A DNA stretch of 64,000 nucleotides from an uncultured Bacteroidales bacterium (lineage in GTDB: Bacteria; Bacteroidota; Bacteroidia; Bacteroidales; Muribaculaceae). The number at the start of each line of letters is the position of its first letter. The first letter of the stretch is position 1. The stretch spans positions 1-64,000 of the forward strand of contig CACWID010000016.1 of assembly GCA_902760865.1 (NCBI GenBank), given 5' to 3'. A model generated the notes under the pieces. That model made no database searches, was not told where the DNA came from, and saw only the letters and a list, made by a program, of their open reading frames with translations. The position numbers and the translations under genes were made by a program. This document shows positions 1 through 8,315 of this stretch, in pieces.

Positions 1-263
1 CCGTCAATCTGGGTGGAGATGACCGCCAGCAACGTTGACTGCGAGATGATGTTCACGTCATAGTAGGCAGCAAAGCCGTCAGCAACGACGATAATCTCCA
101 GATTGTCAGTGTCGTAGTAAACCTCTGGCATATCTGCAGGAGGATAATACTCGGAATGGTGACCACCGATACTGCCCAAAACAATCACAGTAAGATCATC
201 TCGTGCATTCAGTTGCAGTGCCAAGGGCAATAATAGAATGAAAAAAAATACAAACCGTTTCAT
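1..263 (-). CDS. Small secreted protein, N-terminal part only (DUF3244-like)
   Basis: The reading frame opens at an ATG at 263 on the minus strand and runs off the left edge without a stop, giving 87 residues. It begins MKRFVFFFILLLPLALQLNA, a clear signal peptide, so the product is exported. The mature part has short alternating hydrophobic strands (LEIIVVADG, YYDVNIISQ, TLLAVIST), as in the small beta-sandwich DUF3244 proteins common in Bacteroidales; this family call is by pattern and tentative. A TATTTTTG box lies at 300-307 on the same strand and could be the -7 element. The function is unknown. Confidence 0.6.
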   Translation of the reverse strand, partial: MKRFVFFFILLLPLALQLNARDDLTVIVLGSIGGHHSEYYPPADMPEVYYDTDNLEIIVVADGFAAYYDVNIISQSTLLAVISTQID

Positions 264-623
264 AATACATAGATTTAAAAATGACTAAAAGTTTTGTTGC
301 AAAAATAGGTCAAAGTTCCCAAAAATCCAAGAAAAACAATGTAACGCTCCGCTACTTAAAGCCCTGATAATCGGCAACTTAATTTTTAAAAATGTAACGC
401 GTGTACAGTGCCGCTTTTTTAGGCCTACTTTTGAGGCAATTTTGGGTTTATCTTTGCGTTTATTTCTATGGGAAGATTCGTGGTCGCAATTATATCCATT
501 ATGCATATTTCCCTGCATAGCCAATGCTGATTACACTACTTTCACGAACCTATAGCTTCGAGTCATCCAATTAATATTGTGTAATCAGTTGAATTCGTAA
601 AATTCGCATTAATAAACAAGGAA
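264..623. promoter_or_regulatory. Divergent intergenic region with a -7 box for the downstream TPR gene
   Basis: The 360 bases between two divergent genes contain no convincing gene; the open frame at 285-524 has no signal of coding. On the plus strand TATCTTTG at 449-456 fits the Bacteroidota -7 consensus TAnnTTTG, with a TTTG at 430-433 that is closer than usual (15 nt). It would give a leader of about 160 nt for the gene at 624. Near 592-614 an AATTCGT-type repeat (AATTCGTAAAATTCG) of the dispersed family is present. Confidence 0.45.
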
Positions 624-2333
624 ATGAAAGATAAATATAGAATCATCGTTCTGGCCGTATCGCTGGCCGTGTTTTGCGGTCTGCTTTTCGGATGCAGAAA
701 TGGCATGCACCGCTATGACGAGCGATTGACAGTCGCCGACAGCGTGATGCACCAACGTCCTGACAGTGCCTTAAGGTCGCTCGAGGCCATTGATGCCAAA
801 ACCTTGACCCATCAGGCAGACCGGGCCTACCATGCCCTGCTGCTCTCGCAGGCCCGCTATCGCTGCTATGTAATTGCCACCAGCGACAGCCTGATTAATA
901 TCGCCCTTGACTATTACCAGCGGCACAGTGACGAGACCGAAAAGCTCACGCGCGCCTACATCTATAAAGGGGCTGTGATGGAAGAACTGGGAGAGCCCGA
1001 AAGCGCAATGACCTATTATAAGCGGGCCTTGACGGTTGCTGCCCCCGATGATCATTTCAATCAAGGCTATGCTCGGTTAAGAATCGGCAATAGCTACCGT
1101 GAGAATATGGTCGCCGACAGCAGTGACATTGCCATGCTTAAGGAAAGCCTGAGATATTTCAAGATGGTGCCAGACAGTTTCTATATCCTCACTTGTATGT
1201 CTGCTATCGGCAGTTCATATGTGAAGTTCAACTCCGATAGCATGATGCACTATCTTGAGCAAGCCAGGGAATGGGCAAGGCAGTTGCATGACGACAATCA
1301 GTATCAGTCAATACAACGATATATCGCTGATATGAAGATGTTTAGCAATAAGTCTGCCGACATTGAAATAGCCAAGGATATTGCATTGCAGCAGATCAAT
1401 AAGAAACTGAATCGTTCTGAACGTGATCACATGTCACTGATAGCAGCCTACACGTTGGCCGTGCAGAATCAGTCGGATTCAGCCTTCCAGTATCTGAAGC
1501 AGGTTCAGGACATGAACGAGCAGAGCGTGGGACATCGTGTATTATACAACAGATGCCTGGCGCAGTTGGCACTCAACAAAGGAGACATCGCGCAATATCA
1601 GCATTATTTTGAACGAGCCGATTACTTGTCCGACTCTGTATCGACCAATGAGGTGCAGCGGCAGCTGCGGGAGGTGGAAGCGAAATATGACAACGAGGCG
1701 TTGAAGTATCAGGCACTGAAGTACAAGTCCTTCTGGTTAACATCGCTGCTGCTGGCTGCACTGATTGTCAGTGTGCTGGCCATCCTTCTTATGGTCATCA
1801 GGAAAAAGGCGGCGACACGCAAGCGCCAGCTGCAGGAGGGCAATGACGCCATCGAACGCATCATGGGCGACACCGCACGCCTGACCTCACAGCTCAGGGA
1901 AAACCAGATGATGAGCGAGGACCTAAAACAGGTCATCCGCAACCAGATCGATGTCTTTACCCGACTGGTGGAGCAGCACTACCTGAAGTTTGCACACGCC
2001 CCCAAGAAGTTCAGCGAACTGTTCCATCAGTCCTATAGCATCAACAGGCCTGACAGCACATTCTGGACAGGACTGCGCGCCTATGCCGACAGCACATGTG
2101 GCGGAATCATTACCCATATGGTGACAGAATGCCCAGAGTTGAGCGAGAGCGACGTCAACTTCCTGAGCCTCTACTGCTGCGACCTGCCGACGACCATCAT
2201 CATGGCGTGCATGGGTTATAACGACGTCCACTCGGTCTATAACAAAAAACGCCGTATCGCCGAAGCACTCCAGCTAGACGGCAGCCTCGACGACTACATC
2301 CAGTACTTCAGAACCGAGGCAACCCCCAGTTAA
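624..2333 (+). CDS. Membrane-anchored TPR protein, putative sensor/regulator
   Basis: The 569-residue product has an N-terminal hydrophobic segment ending in LFGC, which is either a lipoprotein signal or a membrane anchor. Residues about 30-340 are helical tetratricopeptide-like repeats (for example the YYQRHSDETEKLTRAYIYKG stretch). A strong membrane segment lies at about 368-390 (SLLLAALIVSVLAILLMVI), followed by a basic coiled coil and a C-terminal region of about 100 residues. This architecture occurs in many Bacteroidales membrane-bound regulators. The C-terminus (LSLYCCDLPTTIIMACMGYN ... VYNKKRRIAEAL) resembles a degenerate LuxR-like helix-turn-helix, which is inference. It is a single gene and its target is unknown. 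ATG at 624 is the only sensible start. Confidence 0.7.
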   Translation: MKDKYRIIVLAVSLAVFCGLLFGCRNGMHRYDERLTVADSVMHQRPDSALRSLEAIDAKTLTHQADRAYHALLLSQARYRCYVIATSDSLINIALDYYQRHSDETEKLTRAYIYKGAVMEELGEPESAMTYYKRALTVAAPDDHFNQGYARLRIGNSYRENMVADSSDIAMLKESLRYFKMVPDSFYILTCMSAIGSSYVKFNSDSMMHYLEQAREWARQLHDDNQYQSIQRYIADMKMFSNKSADIEIAKDIALQQINKKLNRSERDHMSLIAAYTLAVQNQSDSAFQYLKQVQDMNEQSVGHRVLYNRCLAQLALNKGDIAQYQHYFERADYLSDSVSTNEVQRQLREVEAKYDNEALKYQALKYKSFWLTSLLLAALIVSVLAILLMVIRKKAATRKRQLQEGNDAIERIMGDTARLTSQLRENQMMSEDLKQVIRNQIDVFTRLVEQHYLKFAHAPKKFSELFHQSYSINRPDSTFWTGLRAYADSTCGGIITHMVTECPELSESDVNFLSLYCCDLPTTIIMACMGYNDVHSVYNKKRRIAEALQLDGSLDDYIQYFRTEATPS

Positions 2334-2415
2334 TCCACCCCTTCCATAACCCCGAGATCCAAATAAAAAAATAGCGACTTCGCGGCTTAGCGTGAGTACG
2401 TGTTCGCGGATGCTC

Positions 2416-3381
2416 TCAATAAGAAGTTGTCTTTATTGTATGACAGATCAGGGCGGTGAAATACTTGACAGCTTTCTCGAGGGGCATGAAGCGGTCTGCA
2501 TCGCGCTCATCTTTCAAGTGCTTCTTGATGGCCTCTTCGGGGTGGAACTGCACACCCAGGGCAAACGTCTTGTCGGTGCGCTCGATGGCCTCGATGATGT
2601 CAACGCCATCGGTGGGCGTGACGCCCGTAATCCGCAGGGGCGTGCCCGTCACGTCGCCCACGACCTGGTGGTGCCACGAAGGCACGTCACGGATGACACC
2701 GGTGCCCGCTATGGCATAGAGCAGCGAGGTGGTGTCGGTGACGATGACGTCGTGGGGCGTATAGTAGCGCTTGCCCTCGGCATCGCGCTGCATGCGGTGC
2801 AGGAAATGGTAATTTTTGCCCATTTCATCAAAGAATTTGCCCACGTCCTGGACGAGCGGCGCCCCCGAAACGACGCCCAGCATCTGCATACCGCGGCACA
2901 GGCCGAGCACTGGAATATCATGGTCCAGGCAGTAGGCCATCGTGAGAAATTCCGACACGTCGCGCGTAGCATCGGCGGGACTGTCGTCGGCAATGCCGTG
3001 CCACGACTGCGGAACGGCAAACAGGGTGGAACTGATGTCCCCGCCGCCTAGAAAGACGACCGCCTGAACGCCGGCCAGCAGCCCGTCGGCATCGGTGCCG
3101 TGGTAGGTGTCGCGCTTGACGATGTCGGCATACTGCTGCCGCAAAACACCCATTTCATCGGTGTATTTCGGGCACAAGGCCATGTTGTCGTAGTCAAAAC
3201 CCGCTGGGCGCAACTGCGGCAAAATCACAGCCTCGCCCCCTGCCGCCTCGATAGAGAGGACAACGCGCTCATAGGCGGCCTCGTTGGGTTGCCAGGCGAG
3301 TCCGACGCGGATGCGGGCGTCCTCGCCAGCCGCAACAGCCAGCGAAACGACCAGCAATAAGGTTGCTATCCAATGTCTCAT
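2416..3381 (-). CDS. Secreted class-I glutamine amidotransferase-like hydrolase (peptidase C26)
   Basis: The frame is open from 3513, but the true start is the ATG at 3381, which begins a signal peptide (MRHWIATLLLVVSLAVA); the upstream part is translation of a 9-bp repeat array and would run into the next gene. The mature protein matches gamma-glutamyl-hydrolase-like C26 enzymes: GLAWQPNEAAYE near the start, GGGDI in the middle, the nucleophile elbow VLGLCRGMQML with catalytic Cys, and GVQFHPE carrying the catalytic His-x-Glu near the end. The family cleaves gamma-glutamyl amides. Export suggests scavenging of a periplasmic or dietary substrate. The next gene upstream is another secreted amide-bond hydrolase, so the two may act together. 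Confidence 0.85.
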   Translation of the reverse strand: MRHWIATLLLVVSLAVAAGEDARIRVGLAWQPNEAAYERVVLSIEAAGGEAVILPQLRPAGFDYDNMALCPKYTDEMGVLRQQYADIVKRDTYHGTDADGLLAGVQAVVFLGGGDISSTLFAVPQSWHGIADDSPADATRDVSEFLTMAYCLDHDIPVLGLCRGMQMLGVVSGAPLVQDVGKFFDEMGKNYHFLHRMQRDAEGKRYYTPHDVIVTDTTSLLYAIAGTGVIRDVPSWHHQVVGDVTGTPLRITGVTPTDGVDIIEAIERTDKTFALGVQFHPEEAIKKHLKDERDADRFMPLEKAVKYFTALICHTIKTTSY

Positions 3382-3403
3382 ATTGTCAGTTGTTACTAGT
3401 TGG

Positions 3404-3466
3404 TCTAGATGATCTAGATTCTCTAGAATATCTAGATGGTCTAGATGGTCTAGAATATCTAGATTA
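3404..3466. repeat. 9-bp tandem array, 7 units (TCTAGATGG-like)
   Basis: Seven consecutive 9-bp units all begin TCTAGA and differ only in the last three bases (TGA, TTC, ATA, TGG, TGG, ATA, TTA). The last unit supplies the stop codon of the minus-strand gene at 3464-4600, and the array fills most of the space before the next start at 3381. Every unit carries the palindrome TCTAGA. Confidence 0.9.
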
Positions 3467-4600
3467 ATTTCTATTGCGGAGCATGTCCAGGACCTGGTCA
3501 ACGGGGAGCGCATCGACGTGGTAGCCGCCCTTGCCCGTCATCGGCTCGGCCATGAACAGGGAGTTCCAAAGGGCCTCGGCTGTGGCCTCGATAGTGGCAG
3601 CAAAGATGGAGGACATCTCGCTGTTGGCCAGGACAGTACTCGTGATGGTCTTGGCGCGGCTGTCGATGAGATTCTCAGGCGCCACTGACAAGGCAATGAC
3701 ATAGTCGCCGCTGCCGTTGCTGGCGATGCCGCCGGTCTTGGCCATGCCCATCATGGCACGCTTGGCGACACGCTCCAGGTTGCGGGAGTCGAGCGGCGCG
3801 TCGGTGACGACGACCATCATGCAGGAGCCGTCCACATTCTCGGTTTTCTGGACATGGTTGATAAAATCGTACTTGTGGAGTCGCTGGCCGACCTGCACGC
3901 CGTCAATCTCGAGGATGCCGCCGTAGTTGGTCTGGACGAGCACGCCGATGGTGTAACCGCCCAACGACTCGGGCAGCACACGCGATGAGGTGCCGATTCC
4001 ACCCTTGAAACCGAAGCAGATGGTCCCCGTCCCGGCACCCACACAGCCCTGCTCGACGGGGCCGCCATGGGCACTGGTGATGGCGTCGATGACCATCTGG
4101 GGCGTGACGTGCATGCCACGGATGTCGTTCAGGCGGCCGTCATTGGTCTCTCCCACGACGGCGTTGACCGAGTTCTCGCGCTCGTTGCCAGGCTGCATCA
4201 GCGTGTAGCGGACGGCGCCCTCAATGCCTGCCGCGACGCCCAGGGTGTTGGTCAGGATGACAGGCGTCTCGATGTTGCCGAGTTCGCGCACCTGGGTCAC
4301 GCCCGCCAACTTGCCGAATCCGTTGCCCACATAGATGGCAGCGGGCACCTTCTGGCGGAAGATGTTGCCCTGGTGCGGCACGATGGCGGTCACGCCCGTG
4401 CGGATGCTGTCGCCCTCGATGAGGGTCACATGGCCCACGGTGACGCCTGCCACATCGGTGATGGCATTATTCGGGCCTGTCGCGAAAATTCCCGTCGGGA
4501 AGCCACACTCTCTCAAGGTCTTGTGCTGCGACTGGGCCATGGCTCCTGTCATCGTCAGCCCGAGCATCAACAGGATGAAATGTCTCAACTTCATGTCCAT
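3464..4600 (-). CDS. Secreted S58-family aminopeptidase (DmpA-like)
   Basis: This 378-residue protein begins with a signal peptide (MDMKLRHFILLMLGLTMTGA, cleaved after AMA), so it acts outside the cytoplasm. The sequence follows the DmpA/P1 family of self-processing N-terminal-nucleophile peptidases: NAITDVAGVTVGH near the N-terminus, GVTAIVPH, and the cleavage region GFKGGIGTSSRV, where the precursor is cut before the nucleophilic Ser (about residue 205). Family members release N-terminal residues or beta-amino acids. A TACCTTTG box at 4619-4626 on this strand is a possible -7 element. The C26-like hydrolase gene follows after the repeat array. Confidence 0.88.
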   Translation of the reverse strand: MDMKLRHFILLMLGLTMTGAMAQSQHKTLRECGFPTGIFATGPNNAITDVAGVTVGHVTLIEGDSIRTGVTAIVPHQGNIFRQKVPAAIYVGNGFGKLAGVTQVRELGNIETPVILTNTLGVAAGIEGAVRYTLMQPGNERENSVNAVVGETNDGRLNDIRGMHVTPQMVIDAITSAHGGPVEQGCVGAGTGTICFGFKGGIGTSSRVLPESLGGYTIGVLVQTNYGGILEIDGVQVGQRLHKYDFINHVQKTENVDGSCMMVVVTDAPLDSRNLERVAKRAMMGMAKTGGIASNGSGDYVIALSVAPENLIDSRAKTITSTVLANSEMSSIFAATIEATAEALWNSLFMAEPMTGKGGYHVDALPVDQVLDMLRNRN

Positions 4601-5124
4601 TCAAGATTTGTCAAGTCACAAAGGTACTAAAAAGTTTTTAGTTCCTGATTGGCATCCGCCCCGTAGAGACTATGTCATGATTGCGACACAGTAATATAAC
4701 CGTGCTATCGCACGGGAAATTAAGCAAATTAATTATAAAATTTTTCAATAATATAAATAAAATATTAATTTTAATTTAAAAATTTGCTTAATTTCCCGCC
4801 CATAGGGCGGTTATAATTCAAACAACTGATTGATGACATACCACCCCATCATTTGGCATTATTCCCGGATTGGCATCCGCACAGGCCTGCTGATGGTTAA
4901 CTCGCTGAGATTTAGGACGGATTTTGGCCCCAGCGGGCTAACAGGTTGATCGGATTCTCGTTCTTCTAGAACGGTTTGCGAGCAAGGTGGCGCAAGAAAT
5001 CTAAGAATATTTACTATCTTTGCGGGCTGAAATGGCGAACTGGACATCTGCACTTGACCTTTATTCCCGGAAGGGAAGCCTTTGTCAAACCAGTATTCAG
5101 CAACGATTATCAACAGATTATTGA
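4601..5124. other. Intergenic region with repeat element and promoter box
   Basis: No gene is supported; the frame at 4859-5224 minus overlaps a better gene and lacks coding character. The region holds the hairpin-ended element at 4680-4810, two copies of the TTGGCATCCGC motif (4649 and 4869), and on the plus strand TATCTTTG at 5015-5022, a -7 box about 100 nt before the acyltransferase start. Confidence 0.6.
4680..4810 (+). repeat. Hairpin-ended AT-rich element, copy 1
   Basis: The left end is ATTGCGAC followed by the hairpin CCGTGCTATCGCACGG (4700-4715); the right end is the hairpin CCGCCCATAGGGCGG (4796-4810). Just inside them lies a perfect 17-bp inverted repeat (4714-4730 and 4781-4797, GGGAAATTAAGCAAATT) around an almost pure A/T core. 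The same element, inverted and shorter, occurs at 37260-37356. It looks like a non-autonomous palindromic element (REP or MITE type). Confidence 0.85.
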
Positions 5125-6186
5125 ATGCGAGACCGTCAACTAGACATATACAGGGCCCTCCTGATGATGCACATTCCCTGCGTTGCCCACAACGCCTACT
5201 GGCTGGGCAATGCCGTCGAGCCATACCGCTCGTTTGTGCTGCTGCTGATTGCCCAGGCCTTTTTCATTTCGGGCTCCGCCATGTCTCTGCGCAAGTCGAA
5301 AATCACCCTGTGGGGCATCTTCGTCAACCGCTTCAAGAGGTCTATCGCCCCCTTCTACATCTATGCCGCGGTGATGCTCGGCGGCATCGGCGTCCTCTCC
5401 ACCCTGCTGCTGAAGGGGACCAAATACTTCAGACTGCTACCGTTTGACGTCACGGCCTACTCCTGGCAGGATGTGCTGGACGTCATCCTGTGCTGGGACC
5501 TGCCTCATTGCCCCTTCATGGCCCACCTGTGGTTCATCCCCGTTTACATCATCCTGTACTGCTCGCTCGCGTTGCAGACCAAGGTAATGAAGTACTTCAA
5601 CCGGTATGTCTATCTGGCCATGTGCGTCGTCCTTTTCCTTCTGGTTCAAGGTTTTACCGATCTTTCTTTCCTGCGTGAACTGCTGTGCTACAACGTGTTC
5701 ACGGTGACGGGCTACCTGTTCTACAAGCGTGACAACGAGCGCATCACGGCCATAATTGGTTTTTCAGCCCTGGCACTCATCCTCGCCAATGAATTCATCT
5801 TCGGCGGCCACTTCGTCCCGCTTCAGGACCACAAGTTCCCGCCCGACTGGATTTACCTCTCCTACTGCGTGATGATCTTGTCCTTCCTCTCGCTTGTCTT
5901 CAGGAGAATCACGTTTCCCTACAATACCATCTTCAGAATCTGGAACGAGCGCGGCTACACCATCTACCTGTACCAAAGCCTGGTGCTGTGGTTTGTCTAT
6001 GGACTGCACCAGACGGGCCTCATCAAGTGCTCCATCATGCCGGTCAACTTCATCCTCGACTTGGTGCTCGTGTTCGTGCTGTCCACGGCCCTGTCCTACG
6101 TGACCTACCCGTTCGAGAAATGGGTCATGCGCAAAGTGGGACTGGCGAAGCCGAAAACTCCCGAACAGCAGCAGGTCAAAGCCTAA
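5125..6186 (+). CDS. Membrane acyltransferase (acyltransferase-3 family)
   Basis: The 353-residue polytopic membrane protein has about ten hydrophobic segments. It starts MRDRQLDIYRALLMMHIPCV, the usual opening of the acyltransferase-3 family, with the conserved Arg in the first helix and a His soon after. Other family features are FISGSAMSLRKSK and LPHCPFMAHLWFIPVYI. Members move acetyl or succinyl groups from the cytoplasmic side to sugars of surface polysaccharides. The ORF is followed by a promoter for trmB, so it is probably transcribed alone. The substrate cannot be told from the sequence. Confidence 0.8.
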   Translation: MRDRQLDIYRALLMMHIPCVAHNAYWLGNAVEPYRSFVLLLIAQAFFISGSAMSLRKSKITLWGIFVNRFKRSIAPFYIYAAVMLGGIGVLSTLLLKGTKYFRLLPFDVTAYSWQDVLDVILCWDLPHCPFMAHLWFIPVYIILYCSLALQTKVMKYFNRYVYLAMCVVLFLLVQGFTDLSFLRELLCYNVFTVTGYLFYKRDNERITAIIGFSALALILANEFIFGGHFVPLQDHKFPPDWIYLSYCVMILSFLSLVFRRITFPYNTIFRIWNERGYTIYLYQSLVLWFVYGLHQTGLIKCSIMPVNFILDLVLVFVLSTALSYVTYPFEKWVMRKVGLAKPKTPEQQQVKA

Positions 6187-6206
6187 GAAAGTCGTTTTTT
6201 GAGGAA

Positions 6207-6241
6207 TTTGTTCACGTTTTATTGAAAATGTGCTATATTTG
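6207..6241 (+). promoter_or_regulatory. Promoter for trmB/mrp
   Basis: TTTG at 6207-6210 and TATATTTG at 6234-6241 are separated by 23 nt, close to the Bacteroidota -33/-7 arrangement, about 80 nt before the trmB start. Confidence 0.55.
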
Positions 6242-6319
6242 CATCCCTACAAGCGGCTGCGCCGCTGATTAGAGATCAGCGATGACGCATTCGCCAACAA
6301 GCTAATAGCTAAAAATTAT

Positions 6320-7117
6320 ATGGGAAAGAATAAACTCAAGAAATTTGCCGACATGGAGCGCATGGAGTGTGTGTTCCAGTTCCCTTGGGCTGTGGTGACA
6401 CAGGAGGGCGGCTGCCCCATGCGCGGCAAGTGGAATGAGCTGTACTTCAAGAACGACAACCCCATCGTGCTGGAGCTGGGCTGCGGCAAGGGGGAGTATG
6501 CCGTGGGACTGGCCCAGCGCTTCCCCGGCAAGAACTACATCGGCGTGGACATCAAGGGAGCCCGCATGTGGACCGGCGCCAAGCTGGCCACCGAGCTGGG
6601 GATGACCAACGTCGCCTTCCTGCGCACCAGCATCGAACTGATTAACAAGATGTTCGCCCCTGACGAGGTGGCCGAGATCTGGATCACCTTCCCCGACCCT
6701 CAGATGAAGAAGGTGAACAAGCGCCTGACCTCGACCCGCTTTCTGGACAACTACAGGCACATCCTGTGCGACGGAGGCCTTGTCCACCTGAAGACCGACA
6801 GCCCGTTCCTCTACACCTACACCCACGCCTTGGTCGAGGAGAACCGGCTGCCCGTCGAGGCCGACACCGATGACCTGTATGCCAGCGGCCTGGCCGACGA
6901 CATCCTGGACATCAAGACGCACTACGAGATGCAGTGGCTGCAGCGGGGCTTGACCATCAAGTACATCCGCTTTGCCCTGCCCCACGGCGTGGAACTCATC
7001 GAACCTGACATCGACATCGAGCCCGACACCTACCGCAGCTACAACCGTGGCTACATCCAGATGCCGCAGCTGATGGAGAAGAATAATGAGTCAGAAGTTA
7101 GAAATGAGGAGGGTTAA
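6320..7117 (+). CDS. trmB: tRNA (guanine-N7-)-methyltransferase
   Basis: This 265-residue class-I SAM methyltransferase forms m7G46 in tRNA. The SAM-binding motif [16 protein letters not shown] lies at about 50-65, and [12 protein letters not shown] and the family hallmark [17 protein letters not shown] follow. Length and motif order match TrmB. The last residues ([11 protein letters not shown]) are a low-complexity tail beyond the conserved domain. It sits 46 bp upstream of mrp in the same direction and probably shares its transcript. Confidence 0.95.
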   Translation: MGKNKLKKFADMERMECVFQFPWAVVTQEGGCPMRGKWNELYFKNDNPIVLELGCGKGEYAVGLAQRFPGKNYIGVDIKGARMWTGAKLATELGMTNVAFLRTSIELINKMFAPDEVAEIWITFPDPQMKKVNKRLTSTRFLDNYRHILCDGGLVHLKTDSPFLYTYTHALVEENRLPVEADTDDLYASGLADDILDIKTHYEMQWLQRGLTIKYIRFALPHGVELIEPDIDIEPDTYRSYNRGYIQMPQLMEKNNESEVRNEEG

Positions 7118-7163
7118 TCATTGACAATTTAAAAAACAAACATAGAACTAAAAACTAAATATA

Positions 7164-8267
7164 ATGACAATTTATCCTAATCTGATACTGGATGCCCTGC
7201 GCACGGTGCGTTACCCGGGAACGGGAAAAGACATCGTGGAGATGGGCATGGTGAATGACGACATCCGCATCGACGGCAACCGCGTCAGCCTGTCGCTGAC
7301 ATTTGAGAAACCTACCGATCCCTTCATCAAGAGTGTGGTCAAGGCGGCCGAGGCTGCCATCATCGCCCATGTGGGCAGTGAGGTGGACATCAAGGGCAAC
7401 ATCGGTGTGAAGACCGCCCAGGACAACCCTGTGCGCAAGATAGAAAAACCCCTGCCTGGCGTGAAAAACATCATCGCCGTGAGCTCCGGCAAGGGCGGCG
7501 TGGGTAAATCGACCATCGCCTGCAACCTGGCCGTGGCGCTGGCCCTGCAGGGATTCCGCGTGGGCCTGCTGGACGCCGACATCTTCGGCCCCTCGATGCC
7601 CAAGATGTTCGGTGCCGAGGACGAGCAGCTCTATATGCACGAGATGGACGGCAAGAACCTGATCATCCCTCTGGAGAAGTATGGCGTGAAGATGCTCTCG
7701 CTGGGCTTCCTGGTAGATAAGGAGAAGGCGATACTGTGGCGCGGAGCCATGGCCAGCAATGCCCTGCGGCAGCTCATCAACGAGGCCGACTGGGGCGAGC
7801 TTGACTACTTTGTCATCGACCTGCCGCCCGGCACCAGCGACATCCACCTGACCCTGGTGCAGACGCTCGCCATCACGGGTGCCATCGTGGTCACCACGCC
7901 GCAGCAGGTAGCGCTGGCCGACGCCCGCAAGGGTATCTCGATGTTCCTGGGCGAGCATGTGAACGTGCCCGTGCTGGGTATCGTCGAGAACATGTCGTGG
8001 TTCACCCCTGCCACCCACCCCGACGAGAAGTACTATATCTTCGGTCACGACGGCGGCAAGCAGCTCGCCGAGACACTGGGCGTGGAGCTGCTGGGCCAGA
8101 TCCCGATGGTTGCCAGCATCTGCAAGGGAAGTGACGACGGGCAGCCCGTAGTGAGGATGAACGACGTGAGCGGCGTTGCCTTCAAGCAGCTGGCCACCCG
8201 CGTGATCGCCGCCATCGACCGCCGCAACGAGACCTTGCCTCCCACCGAAGTCGTGCAAACCCATTAA
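7164..8267 (+). CDS. mrp: Mrp/NBP35-family iron-sulfur carrier ATPase
   Basis: The 367-residue protein has an N-terminal MIP18/DUF59 domain (about 1-90) and a deviant Walker A P-loop, SSGKGGVGKSTIACNLA (about 110-125), followed by DADIFGPSMPKMFG and DLPPGTSDIHLTL. Mrp/ApbC proteins carry and transfer Fe-S clusters. The place where E. coli-type members have a bridging CxxC pair reads ENMSWFTPATHPDEKYYIFG here, with no cysteines, and no CxxC occurs elsewhere. It may hold clusters differently or act in another way. It follows trmB by 46 bp. Confidence 0.9.
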   Translation: MTIYPNLILDALRTVRYPGTGKDIVEMGMVNDDIRIDGNRVSLSLTFEKPTDPFIKSVVKAAEAAIIAHVGSEVDIKGNIGVKTAQDNPVRKIEKPLPGVKNIIAVSSGKGGVGKSTIACNLAVALALQGFRVGLLDADIFGPSMPKMFGAEDEQLYMHEMDGKNLIIPLEKYGVKMLSLGFLVDKEKAILWRGAMASNALRQLINEADWGELDYFVIDLPPGTSDIHLTLVQTLAITGAIVVTTPQQVALADARKGISMFLGEHVNVPVLGIVENMSWFTPATHPDEKYYIFGHDGGKQLAETLGVELLGQIPMVASICKGSDDGQPVVRMNDVSGVAFKQLATRVIAAIDRRNETLPPTEVVQTH

Positions 8268-8315
8268 TCAACAAGTATATTATTCTTATTGTATAACTCA
8301 AACGGTCTATTGATT

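Noticed and set aside
285..524. 79-codon minus-strand frame
   Set aside because: The sequence is AT-rich, contains a promoter box on the other strand, and the product has no signal or family pattern.
3382..3513. N-terminal extension of the C26 hydrolase
   Set aside because: It translates the 9-bp array (LDHLDHLDI...) and overlaps the upstream gene; a signal peptide starts at 3381.
4680..4810. Riboswitch or structured RNA
   Set aside because: The same structure occurs inverted at 37260 next to unrelated genes, and it is not placed as a leader of the next gene.
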